A model generated the notes under the pieces. That model was not told the DNA's origin and made no database searches. It worked only from the letters and a program-made list of their open reading frames with translations. Shown here piece by piece: positions 7,586-14,818 of a DNA stretch of 19,397 bases. Position 1 is the stretch's first letter. Each line of letters starts with the position of its first letter. The DNA comes from an uncultured Collinsella sp. (GTDB lineage Bacteria > Actinomycetota > Coriobacteriia > Coriobacteriales > Coriobacteriaceae): positions 1-19,397 of the forward strand of contig CAADVE010000048.1 in NCBI GenBank assembly GCA_900752425.1. The letters run 5' to 3'. The translations under genes were made by a program, and so were the position numbers.

Positions 7586-8415
7586 TAGAGCTCCTCCCCT
7601 GCTGCTGCGAGCTCGGCCATGGCCTGCTCAAACTGTTCATCGTTGGGTGCCTTGCCGTGCCAGCCCACCTGGTTTTCCATAAAGGAGACGCCCTTGCCCT
7701 TCACCGTCTCGGCGATAATGGCCACGGGCGAGTCGCTCACTTTGCGGGCCTCGGCAAAGGCGGCGGCAATCTGCGCCATGTCGTTACCGTCGGCGAGCTC
7801 GATCACATGCCACTTAAAGGCGCGGAACTTGTCAGCGAGCGGCATGGCCGAGTTGACCTCATCGATCGTGCCGTCAATCTGCAAGCCGTTGTGGTCGACG
7901 ACGGCAACAAGATTGTCGAGCGCATGGTTGCCGGCGAACATGGCCGCCTCCCACACCTGGCCTTCCTCGCACTCACCGTCGCCCAGCAACGTGTAGACAC
8001 GGTAGCCGTCGCCCCAGTGCTTAGCGGCAAGCGCCATTCCAACTGCAGCAGAGATGCCCTGACCGAGCGATCCGGTGGACATATCGATGCCAGGGGCGTC
8101 GTTCATGTTGGGATGGCCCTGCAGTCGGCTGCCAATATGACGGAGCGTCTCGAGCTCTTCGACGGGAAAATAGCCGCGATTTGCCAACACCGAATACAGG
8201 CCCGGCGCCGCGTGACCCTTGGAGAGCACAAAGCGATCGCGATCGGCCTTGTGAGGGTCAGCAGGATCGATATTCATTTCCTCAAAGTACAGATACGTCA
8301 TGATGTCGGCAGCACCGAGCGATCCACCCGGGTGTCCCGACTTGGCCGCGTGAACCGCAGTCACGACACCCTTCCTGACCTCATTGGCGACCTTCGCCAG
8401 CTCCTGGTTGGTCAT
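7585..8415 (-). CDS. Transketolase, N-terminal subunit
   Basis: N-terminal half of the split transketolase, 276 residues, with the diphosphate- and metal-binding domain of thiamine diphosphate. Visible motifs are KSGHPGGSLG (His28), SKGHAAPGLY (His68), TGSLGQG (114-120) and the GDGE...N metal site (GDGECEEGQ from 145, VVDHNG with Asn176). The ATG at 8415 is chosen because AGAGAGGAA lies just upstream and MTNQELAKVANEVRKG matches the family start; the open frame reaches 8475 but lies in an intercistronic hairpin. It is fourth in the operon, 63 nt after transaldolase and fused by overlap to its partner subunit. Confidence 0.94.
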   Translation of the reverse strand: MTNQELAKVANEVRKGVVTAVHAAKSGHPGGSLGAADIMTYLYFEEMNIDPADPHKADRDRFVLSKGHAAPGLYSVLANRGYFPVEELETLRHIGSRLQGHPNMNDAPGIDMSTGSLGQGISAAVGMALAAKHWGDGYRVYTLLGDGECEEGQVWEAAMFAGNHALDNLVAVVDHNGLQIDGTIDEVNSAMPLADKFRAFKWHVIELADGNDMAQIAAAFAEARKVSDSPVAIIAETVKGKGVSFMENQVGWHGKAPNDEQFEQAMAELAAAGEEL

Positions 8416-8437
8416 ACGAATTCCTCTCTTGAGAACA

Positions 8438-8468
8438 GCCCCGGCACCGGATGACACGATGCCGGGGC
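8438..8468 (-). promoter_or_regulatory. Hairpin between the transaldolase and transketolase genes
   Basis: GCCCCGGCA (8438-8446) and TGCCGGGGC (8460-8468) form a perfect 9-bp stem with a 13-nt loop. It starts 10 nt after the transaldolase stop on the minus strand and lacks a U-run, so it is more likely an mRNA-stability or processing hairpin than a full terminator. Confidence 0.5.
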
Positions 8469-8478
8469 AATCCACTCG

Positions 8479-9162
8479 TTAAGCCTGAGCGACGACCTTC
8501 TGCCAGTCAGCCTCAAAAGAGGCGAGGCCCTGGTCGGTCAGCGGATGATGCAGGCACTTCTTGAGAGCGGCCATGGGCACGGTCGCAATATCGGCACCGA
8601 GTAGCGCGGCCTGGGTCACGTGGTTGGGCGTACGAACCGAGGCGGTGATGATCTCGACGGTGTCGTCGACGTTCTTGCCCGTCCAGTCGTAGTTCTTAAT
8701 GCAGGTCACGACGTTGTCGAGCTGCGAGATACCGTCCTCGGCGATGTCATCGAAACGACCGACAAACGGGCTGATGTAGCGAGCACCGGCATTGGCGGCC
8801 ATAAGGGCCTGCGTCGGCGAGAAGACGAGCGTCATGTTGACGCGCACGCCAGCATCGGCCAGCGCACGGCAGGCGGCAAGGCCGGCCTCGCACACGGGAA
8901 GCTTGACCACGATGTTGGGGGCGAGGGCGGCAAGGCGCTTGCCCTCCTCGATCATACCCTCGGCAGTGGTAGCGGTAGACTCGGCGGAAACGGGCAGGCC
9001 CTTGCAGAGCTCGGCAATCTTGAGCATATGCGGCTCAAAGTCGGCAAGCTTGCCGCCGGTCTTGGCGTACAGGGACGGGTTGGTGGTAACACCGGCCAGG
9101 CAGCCCCAGCTCTTGGCCTCGGCGATCTCGTCCAGATTGGCGGTATCGATAAAGAACTTCAT
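8479..9162 (-). CDS. Transaldolase (small, TalC/MipB-type)
   Basis: Moves a dihydroxyacetone unit between sugar phosphates in the non-oxidative pentose phosphate pathway. The 227-residue length fits the short transaldolase / fructose-6-phosphate aldolase group. MKFFIDTANLDEI and VTTNPS are family motifs. Lys87 in NIVVKLP is the Schiff-base lysine. Glu61 stands in ESTATTAEGM, where E. coli FSA has Gln59. A glutamate here, as in TalB Glu96, favours true transaldolase over fructose-6-phosphate aldolase. The ATG at 9162 is used because GAAGGAG lies 9 nt upstream; the frame extends 27 bases more without a better site. It sits between a GatZ-like gene and transketolase in the sugar operon. Confidence 0.93.
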   Translation of the reverse strand: MKFFIDTANLDEIAEAKSWGCLAGVTTNPSLYAKTGGKLADFEPHMLKIAELCKGLPVSAESTATTAEGMIEEGKRLAALAPNIVVKLPVCEAGLAACRALADAGVRVNMTLVFSPTQALMAANAGARYISPFVGRFDDIAEDGISQLDNVVTCIKNYDWTGKNVDDTVEIITASVRTPNHVTQAALLGADIATVPMAALKKCLHHPLTDQGLASFEADWQKVVAQA

Positions 9163-9194
9163 GGTGCAAACTCCTTCGAAGGAATCCAAAACTC

Positions 9195-9230
9195 AAAAAA
9201 TAGGACAAAGGGGATGTCCCTTTGTCCTAT
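9195..9230 (-). terminator. Intrinsic-terminator-like hairpin inside the operon
   Basis: ATAGGACAAAGGG (9200-9212) and CCCTTTGTCCTAT (9218-9230) form a perfect 13-bp stem with a 5-nt loop. On the minus strand it is followed by TTTTT. It lies 58 nt after the GatZ-like stop and before the transaldolase gene, so it could cut downstream expression of the operon. Confidence 0.65.
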
Positions 9231-9232
9231 GT

Positions 9233-9268
9233 GCCGGGCCTGCGGCTGAGACATGCCCCAGGCCCGGC
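9233..9268 (-). promoter_or_regulatory. GC-rich hairpin directly after the GatZ-like gene
   Basis: GCCGGGCCTG (9233-9242) pairs with CAGGCCCGGC (9259-9268), a perfect 10-bp stem. It is the first of two tandem hairpins in the 125-nt gap before transaldolase, and together they may protect the upstream mRNA end or attenuate transcription. Confidence 0.5.
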
Positions 9269-9287
9269 GTCGTGTAGGAAAAGCTAC

Positions 9288-10562
9288 TTAGTCCTCGAGA
9301 GCCTTCTCGATGCGGCTCGTGACGCCCTTGAGGTTAAGACCGACGACGTACTGCTTGATCGGGCGCTTGATGTGCTCGATCACAAAGCGCTTGCCGTCGA
9401 TGTCCTGGGCAGCGAGGTTGCGATAGAGCTTCTCGACCTGCTCCTTGACCTCGGGATCGTTGAACGCATAGTGGCCGGAGACATCCAGGATCTTCAGACT
9501 GAGCTCATCGTCGGCAAGGATGTCATCGACCTGCAGGTTGACGTCGTCGCCAGTCATCCACTTGCGCCAGCGCTCGGTTTTGATAGCCTTGACCAGCAGC
9601 GTGTGATACAGGTCGGAGGGGTCATCGCACAGACCGTTGTCGACCAGGATCTGCTCGGTGGCGCAGAGCTTGAGGTAGGCGCGGGTCTCCTCGGTGCCAT
9701 ACTGCGGAGCGACGTTGGAGGCGGTCACGTGTGCCGGGATGTGCTCGAGCAGCGTCGCGTCGTCCAGATAGTCGGCGTTGTGCTCCTTCAGGCCCACGCC
9801 ATAGCGCTTGGCCATATCGGCAAGCTCGCGGGCGTTCTTGAAGTTGTAGTGACCGACCTGCTCCGTCCAGCGGGTAAGGGTGCCGGTCTGGCCGACGATA
9901 AAGGTGGGCATGGGGCAGCCGCGCTTCTCGAGCTCGGGCTGCAGCTGAGAAATGAACTCCTCGTACTTATCGGTAGAGGTCAAGCCGCCATTGGTCTCCT
10001 CGGTACCGACCTCATAGGCGACCTCGGGCAAGTTATGCTCGCGACGGTACTGCTCAAGGTAGTCGATAAGATCGATCGTGCGGCGAAGCACCACGTCGAG
10101 CGGAATAACCTTGCCGATCTGATAGGGGTCCTTGGTGGGGTCGACCATCAGCAGGTCAAAGCCCGCCTCCATGTCGGCGACGAAGGACTTGCGGGCGAGC
10201 TCCATGGCCTCGTCCTCGGGCAGGTGGGCGTTACGCTCCTCGTCGCGCTGCCACGGACCGCCGTGATCGCGGCACAGGTAGTACGGACCGGTGTAACCCA
10301 CCTCGTCGGCAACCTTCTTGATGTCGGCGGCAAAGCGCGTCTGGTCCCAACCGTTGACGTAGCCGGCGCCCATATCGTCCATATCGACCTGGTTGCGGCT
10401 GGCGATAAACATGGGCGGGAAATCCTCGTCCTTGGCAAGCTCGAACACGGCCTGAATCAGGTTGGGGCTCATGGGGCCAATGCCGACCATGGTTGCGTGA
10501 TCGCCGCTATCCTGCAGCTTGAGCATGCCCTGAACGGCCTGACGGATGGTGAGGTTGGACAT
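9288..10562 (-). CDS. GatZ/KbaZ-like protein (class II tagatose-bisphosphate aldolase non-catalytic subunit family)
   Basis: The 424-residue protein fits the GatZ/KbaZ family (PF08013) in length and pattern. MVGIGPMSPNLI, the metal-site-like LCRDHGGPW (His100; GGDHLGPN in E. coli GatZ), FDLLMVDPTKDP and YEVGTEETNGG occur in the expected order of a TIM-barrel fold. In E. coli these proteins stabilise the GatY/KbaY aldolase. No such catalytic partner is found here. Some proteins annotated this way are known to be 4-epimerases of fructose-6-phosphate/tagatose-6-phosphate, and that is a real alternative. GAAGGAG precedes the ATG. It is second in the operon, between PTS EIIBC and transaldolase, so a role in converting the imported sugar phosphate is inferred. 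Family call firm, activity open. Confidence 0.85.
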   Translation of the reverse strand: MSNLTIRQAVQGMLKLQDSGDHATMVGIGPMSPNLIQAVFELAKDEDFPPMFIASRNQVDMDDMGAGYVNGWDQTRFAADIKKVADEVGYTGPYYLCRDHGGPWQRDEERNAHLPEDEAMELARKSFVADMEAGFDLLMVDPTKDPYQIGKVIPLDVVLRRTIDLIDYLEQYRREHNLPEVAYEVGTEETNGGLTSTDKYEEFISQLQPELEKRGCPMPTFIVGQTGTLTRWTEQVGHYNFKNARELADMAKRYGVGLKEHNADYLDDATLLEHIPAHVTASNVAPQYGTEETRAYLKLCATEQILVDNGLCDDPSDLYHTLLVKAIKTERWRKWMTGDDVNLQVDDILADDELSLKILDVSGHYAFNDPEVKEQVEKLYRNLAAQDIDGKRFVIEHIKRPIKQYVVGLNLKGVTSRIEKALED

Positions 10563-10631
10563 TTTGTTCTCCTTCTCCAGAGGATTTTTGACAAAAGTTC
10601 CCTGGGACCCAGATGTGGGCCCTATCAGTAC

Positions 10632-10692
10632 GGATGGATTTTGTTGTGTAGGGGCGGTTGTGCGGAGTCAAATCCATCCCTCCGCACAACCG
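10632..10692 (-). promoter_or_regulatory. Possible pseudoknot between PTS EIIBC and the GatZ-like gene
   Basis: On the minus strand, CGGTTGTGCGGAG (10680-10692) pairs perfectly with CTCCGCACAACCG (10655-10667). The loop (10668-10679) contains GGATGGATTT, which is the exact complement of AAATCCATCC further downstream (10632-10641 on the minus strand). Loop-to-downstream pairing of 10 bp gives an H-type pseudoknot topology. It starts 14 nt after the EIIBC stop and could stabilise or attenuate the mRNA between transporter and enzyme genes. Confidence 0.55.
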
Positions 10693-10706
10693 GAGTCCTT
10701 AAAGGT

Positions 10707-12179
10707 TTACTTGGCCTGCTTATCGAGCGTGGGCTTCATGGCAATCAGGATTGCAGCGGCGACCACGGCGCCAATCACGATGTCCAGGCAGAACAGCGCG
10801 ACGTTGTTGGTGGCAAGGGCGACGATAAAGCCACCGTGCGGGACGTAGCAGTCGATGCCCTGGAAGGCGGCAAGTGCCGCACCCACGGCAGAGCCGATGC
10901 AAATGCCGGGCAGGGTGTGACCGAGGTCCTTGACCGCGAAGGGGATAGCGCCCTCGGTAATACCGATGCAGCCCATGAACAGCGCGGAGATGCCCATCTG
11001 GCGGTCAGCGTCATCGAACTTGTTCTTGGCGATGAGCGCAGCGAGGCCACAGGCGATCGGGGGAACGGCGACGGCGACGCGGAACATACCGTTAGGACCG
11101 TAGATACCGGAGGCCATGATGGCCATGGTGAAGGTCGAGGCGGTCTTGTTGATGGGGCCACCCATATCGAAGGCGGTCATAACGCCAATGACCAGACCCA
11201 GGACAACTGCGGAACCGCCCTGCAGGCTGCCGAGCACGCCGGTGAGCCAGTCCATCACAAAGCCAAGCGGCGTGGCCAGGATGTAGATATAGGCCATGCC
11301 CAGGACAAGCGAGGTCAGAATCGGGATGATCAGGATGGGCATGATGGTCTGGATGGTGTTGTTGACCTTCCAGGTCTTCATCCAGCGGACAAAGTAGCCG
11401 CAGATGACCGCCATGATCATGGCGCCCAAGAAGCCGGTCGAAACGCTGTTGCCGTTAGGGGTAACGACTGCGTTGTTGACCAGGTAGCCCAGGACAAAAC
11501 CGGGGGCGAGCGCGGGCTTGCCGGCCATCGAGTAGGAGATGTATGCCGCAAGCACCGGGATCATCATGGAGATGCCGGCCATGCCGATGGTGTTAAGGCT
11601 CACCATCAGCGGGTTCGTAACCTCCATGCCGTTGGCGCCGGCGGTACCGGATGCCAGCGAGAAGGCAAGAAACACGCCGCCGATAACGACGATGGGGATA
11701 AAATAGGAAACGCCGGTATTGAATGCATTGAGCAGCGTCTTGCCAGGATCGGCAAAGATAGACTGCTTGGACGCCGGTGTCGGGGCCTGCGGGGCAGCGG
11801 AGACGGCCTTCTTCTCTGCCTTGGCCTCGGCCTTGGGCGCGTCAACGGCGCCACCCGTCGCCTTGATGATCTCAATGGCCTGGTCGATGATCTTTACCGG
11901 ATCGGCGATTACATCAGAGGTGCCGACCTTCAGGAACTTGCCCTCGGCCATCTTCTGCTCAAAACGGTCCTCGTTCTCGACACCCACGTCGACGGACTCC
12001 AGGACCAGGTCGGCGGAGTCCACGTCTTCCTGCGTGAGCTCATTCTCGATACCCAGGCCACCCTGAGCCTCGACCTTGCACTCGATGCCACGGGCGGCGC
12101 ATTCATCCTGAATCGCCTTCTGGGCCATATACGTGTGGGCGATACCCACAGTACAGGCGGCAACGCCTACGATCTTCAT
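10707..12179 (-). CDS. PTS sugar transporter EIIBC component, fructose family
   Basis: Membrane permease that imports and phosphorylates a sugar. The 490 residues hold an EIIB domain (1 to about 105) with phospho-cysteine Cys9 in ACTVGIAHTYMA; the usual motif is CPTGIAHT, so the two residues after Cys are changed. A flexible Ala/Pro/Lys linker (about 120-150) leads to an EIIC domain with 8-10 hydrophobic segments and the signature GITEGAIPFA. No EIIA domain is fused; it is encoded at 6183-6635. The ATG at 12179 has a GAGGGAAG site, and translation from it begins exactly at the EIIB strand; upstream starts lack support. First gene of the operon. Substrate not readable: fructose, tagatose, another ketose or a polyol are possible. 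Confidence 0.94.
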   Translation of the reverse strand: MKIVGVAACTVGIAHTYMAQKAIQDECAARGIECKVEAQGGLGIENELTQEDVDSADLVLESVDVGVENEDRFEQKMAEGKFLKVGTSDVIADPVKIIDQAIEIIKATGGAVDAPKAEAKAEKKAVSAAPQAPTPASKQSIFADPGKTLLNAFNTGVSYFIPIVVIGGVFLAFSLASGTAGANGMEVTNPLMVSLNTIGMAGISMMIPVLAAYISYSMAGKPALAPGFVLGYLVNNAVVTPNGNSVSTGFLGAMIMAVICGYFVRWMKTWKVNNTIQTIMPILIIPILTSLVLGMAYIYILATPLGFVMDWLTGVLGSLQGGSAVVLGLVIGVMTAFDMGGPINKTASTFTMAIMASGIYGPNGMFRVAVAVPPIACGLAALIAKNKFDDADRQMGISALFMGCIGITEGAIPFAVKDLGHTLPGICIGSAVGAALAAFQGIDCYVPHGGFIVALATNNVALFCLDIVIGAVVAAAILIAMKPTLDKQAK

Positions 12180-12279
12180 TGCTTCCCTCTTTTCATAGAG
12201 TTGCGTGCGCAAGACACCGTTTGCGGAGGCCTCCGGAGCATCCCCTGCCGTTTGGACTTGCTGTCTTTTCGACAAGAAC

Positions 12280-12308
12280 AATATAGGTGCTCGTTTTTCT
12301 TAATGCCA
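12280..12308 (-). promoter_or_regulatory. Candidate promoter of the PTS sugar operon
   Basis: On the minus strand TGGCAT (12303-12308) and TATATT (12280-12285) are 17 nt apart, about 100 nt upstream of the EIIBC start. The -35 match is weak. The direct and inverted repeats at 12319-12368 lie just upstream, where a LacI-type protein could bind. Confidence 0.35.
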
Positions 12309-12318
12309 GCTTATTTCG

Positions 12319-12368
12319 GTAAACGCGCAGGTCAGAGCGTTGGTTATGCGATTTAGTTATGCGTTTAA
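12319..12368. promoter_or_regulatory. Direct and inverted repeats in the divergent PTS/LacI control region
   Basis: GTTATGCGATTTA (12343-12355) and GTTATGCGTTTAA (12356-12368) are tandem 13-nt near-copies. TAAACGC around 12320-12326 is the complement of GCGTTTA at 12361-12367. TTGGTTA and TAACCAA enclose the tandem copies. The whole 12180-12594 interval is otherwise gene-free. A GTATGC/GCATAC inverted repeat (12477-12482 and 12492-12497) lies nearer the regulator. These are candidate binding sites for the adjacent LacI protein, by position only. Confidence 0.4.
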
Positions 12369-12594
12369 CCAAAAATGAATCCTGCGATTTTGCCCTCGAT
12401 TTCAAAAGTCAAGAAGTATTTGATTTTCTCGGTAGACGGCAGATGCGCATGCCGGTCACAAATTTCGACCCCACCCGTATGCCGCATTTGTTGCATACTC
12501 ATATGAAAGGAAAAAGCCGCTCACCGAAGCGTATCCTTCACCAAGACTCAAAGTCATCATGTTGGAAAATGCTCATCTGTCGGAAGGAGTCGCT

Positions 12595-13605
12595 GTGGCA
12601 AAACAGCGCGTTACGATCGCAGACGTCGCTCGAGAGGCGGGAACCTCGACGGCAAGCGTCTCGTATTACCTCAACGACAAACGAGAAAAGCTTAGCGAGA
12701 AGACGCAGAACAAAATCGCGCGCGTCATTAAGGAACTCGGATACGTTCCCAACGCCCAAGCGCAGACGCTCACCGGCAAGCAAACCCACGTCATTGCCAT
12801 CATCATTTTGGATAACACCAACAAATGGGCGGGGCTCGTTCTCAATGGCATGGAGCAGGTCATGCTCCCCGCGGGCTACCAGACGGTCGTTTGCACGAGC
12901 AACTTTAACCCCGAGACCGAGCTCATGTACGTCGACAAGATGCTCTCGCTGGGCGTCGATGGCTTTATCATCCAGCCCACGGCAAACTTCAAAGCCGTGC
13001 ATGACCGCATTAGACGCGCCGGCAAGCCGGTCGTCTTTTTCGATGCGGCCATCTATAGCCCAGGTACCAGCTGGATCAAAACCAACCTTTACGACGGCGT
13101 GTACAACGCCACACAGGCACTCCTCGACGCCGGCTACGAAGATTTCTTTTCCATTGCCGCCAACATGACCGAAATGCGCACCCGCATGGAGCGTTTTCAG
13201 GGGTATGCCGAGGCGCTGGCAGCGAACGGGCAGCTCTACAAAGCGATTCCCATCGATCACAACAAGCCGTCAATTAACGAGCTCACCGAATACTTTAAAT
13301 TCAAGTTCAATCCCGCCAAGCGAACCCTTATCTTCGTGCAAAATCAGTGGGCACTTCCCCGTGTCTACAAGGCCCTCCAGCCAATGGCCCATCTGCTTCC
13401 GCAGCAAATCGGCCTTTTGGGACTCAACTGCGAAGACTGGACTAATCTCACCACACCGACCGTCTCCACCATCATCGAGCCCGTCGACCAAGAAGGTCGC
13501 GAAGCAGCCGAGATGCTGCTCGCCCTACTTGACGGAAGCAGCGAACCCGGCGAGCAGCGCATTCTCGAGTGCAAGCTCAACTGGCTCGACTCCACCTCGA
13601 TCTAG
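12595..13605 (+). CDS. LacI-family transcriptional regulator, likely of the adjacent PTS operon
   Basis: DNA-binding regulator of 336 residues with HTH at about 6-25 (VTIADVAREAGTSTASVSYY), hinge YVPNAQAQTLTGK, and a periplasmic-binding-like effector domain (VIAIIILDNTNKWAG to about 325). I choose the GTG at 12595: GGAAGGAG stands 5 nt upstream and the protein then begins MAKQRVTIADVAREAG, like the other LacI protein in the window (MAKVKISDVAREAG). An in-frame ATG at 12559 has no ribosome site. It is divergent from the sugar operon, the classical position of a local repressor, so control by the imported sugar or its phosphate is inferred. Confidence 0.92.
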   Translation: MAKQRVTIADVAREAGTSTASVSYYLNDKREKLSEKTQNKIARVIKELGYVPNAQAQTLTGKQTHVIAIIILDNTNKWAGLVLNGMEQVMLPAGYQTVVCTSNFNPETELMYVDKMLSLGVDGFIIQPTANFKAVHDRIRRAGKPVVFFDAAIYSPGTSWIKTNLYDGVYNATQALLDAGYEDFFSIAANMTEMRTRMERFQGYAEALAANGQLYKAIPIDHNKPSINELTEYFKFKFNPAKRTLIFVQNQWALPRVYKALQPMAHLLPQQIGLLGLNCEDWTNLTTPTVSTIIEPVDQEGREAAEMLLALLDGSSEPGEQRILECKLNWLDSTSI

Positions 13606-13610
13606 ACCGC

Positions 13611-13639
13611 GGGACAAATGAATCAGTAGCGTTTGTCTC
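13611..13639 (+). terminator. Weak hairpin after the second LacI gene
   Basis: GGGACAAA (13611-13618) pairs with TTTGTCTC (13632-13639), including one G-T pair, 5 nt after the stop. No strong U-run follows, so termination is doubtful. Confidence 0.35.
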
Positions 13640-13724
13640 AAATCTTAAGTATTTGTTCGACAGAACGGCCCTTGCCGGCTCCTGCTAGACTGGTAGATTC
13701 CCAACCGTCCATCCAGGAGCCTCA

Positions 13725-14690
13725 ATGTCGCGCAAGTCCGCCTACAAGCAAGTCCTTTCCATCGGCACCGCCGTGGTGCTGGGGTTTGCGCTGTTTACGG
13801 GATCGCTCGACGGAGCTCCCAAGCTGCTGTCACCGCAAAGCGATGAACAGGCGGTAGCTCTGGCCGAGAAGCAAAACGAGAGTCCCAAGCGCACCGGCAA
13901 CGAGGCAGACCTGGTCGCCCGGCTCGAATCGGGAACAGCCAGCTCCGAGGACTCCGGCGATGGCTCCGAATCCGCCGCACCCGACACCGGTGACGCCGCT
14001 TCCGAAGACAGCTCCACCACCCCCATCGACGAGGTCGAAAACCCCGACCTTAACCGCGCCCGCGGCGTATACCTCAGCAGCATTCCCGACTACGCCGGCA
14101 ACCCCTACGTTGCCCTTCGTGCCGACAGCACGCACCCGCTCGGCACGCCGTCATTCACACTCGATGAATACGAGCGCGCTACAGAAGAGGGTTGCTTTAA
14201 GAAGTTCTCCAAGCTCGACAGCCTGGGCCGCACCCGCAAAGCGCTCGCCTGCGTGGGCCCCGAATCACTCGGTCAAGGCGAGCGCGGCGATATCTCGCGC
14301 ATCCATCCTGCCGGTTGGCACCAGCAGCGCTACGACTTTATTCCGGGCCAGAGCCTCTACAACCGCTGCCACCTTATCGCCTGGTCGCTCTGCGGCGAAA
14401 ACGCCAACCGCAAGAATCTCCTCACCGGCACGCGTTATCTCAACGAGACAGGCATGCTGCCGTTTGAGGAGCAGATTCTCGGCTACATCCGCGAGACGGG
14501 CAACCACGTGCTCTATCGCGTCACACCCATGTATAACGAAGAGGAACTTGTCTGCCGTGGCGTACGCCTTGAGGCGCAATCAGTCGAGGACCACGGCAAG
14601 ACCCTCTGCTTCCACGTGTACTGCTACAACCTGCAGCCGCACGTGCAGATCGACTACGCCACCGGCCGCAATCAGGCCTCGGGAGACTAG
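13725..14690 (+). CDS. Secreted or membrane-anchored DNA/RNA non-specific endonuclease
   Basis: Likely an extracytoplasmic nuclease of the Endonuclea_NS_2 (EndA/streptodornase-like) group. A hydrophobic segment at residues 9-26 after basic residues is a signal peptide or signal anchor. Residues 50-105 are a low-complexity Ser/Glu/Asp/Thr linker. The nuclease domain covers about 110-315. The core shows RCHLIAWSL with His216, the likely general base (DRGH-type motif), and ENANRKNLLTGTRYLN with metal-ligand and structural asparagines (Asn231, Asn240). AGGAG precedes the ATG by 5 nt. It is a single gene between lacI and a convergent EF-G-like gene. Plausible roles are nutrient scavenging from host or bacterial DNA, DNA uptake, or competition; none is proven by context. 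Confidence 0.87.
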   Translation: MSRKSAYKQVLSIGTAVVLGFALFTGSLDGAPKLLSPQSDEQAVALAEKQNESPKRTGNEADLVARLESGTASSEDSGDGSESAAPDTGDAASEDSSTTPIDEVENPDLNRARGVYLSSIPDYAGNPYVALRADSTHPLGTPSFTLDEYERATEEGCFKKFSKLDSLGRTRKALACVGPESLGQGERGDISRIHPAGWHQQRYDFIPGQSLYNRCHLIAWSLCGENANRKNLLTGTRYLNETGMLPFEEQILGYIRETGNHVLYRVTPMYNEEELVCRGVRLEAQSVEDHGKTLCFHVYCYNLQPHVQIDYATGRNQASGD

Positions 14691-14746
14691 GCCGACCAAG
14701 CTGCCCCAAAACCTAAAATGATCCGTTTTCCTCCATCCCCCAGGGA

Positions 14747-14784
14747 TCAAAAAGGGCCGCCCTGGATTGCCCAGAGCGGCCCTT
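14747..14784 (-). terminator. Terminator of the EF-G-like gene
   Basis: AAGGGCCGC (14752-14760) pairs with GCGGCCCTT (14776-14784), and the inner CTGG/CCAG extends the stem. On the minus strand a TTTTT run follows. It is 35 nt after the EF-G-like stop and a clear intrinsic terminator; it may also stop the convergent nuclease transcript. Confidence 0.82.
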
Positions 14785-14818
14785 GTATCGGCATGCATGT
14801 TGCAGACAAAGCCCCACG

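Noticed and set aside
6647..8415. Frameshifted single transketolase gene
   Set aside because: The two halves meet in a TAATG overlap, each has its own start, and the split falls at the known domain boundary of two-subunit transketolases.
8479..9162. Fructose-6-phosphate aldolase (FSA)
   Set aside because: The residue aligned with FSA Gln59 is Glu61, the transaldolase state. FSA remains a minor alternative.
9222..12356. Very long open frame (1044 codons) on the plus strand over the PTS EIIBC and GatZ-like genes
   Set aside because: The translated sequence is rich in Asp, Gly, His and Val with no domain pattern and crosses two genes, a terminator and a pseudoknot. It is a GC-bias shadow.
12559..12594. 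ATG at 12559 as start of the second LacI gene
   Set aside because: No ribosome site precedes it, while the GTG at 12595 has GGAAGGAG at good spacing and gives the normal LacI N-terminus.
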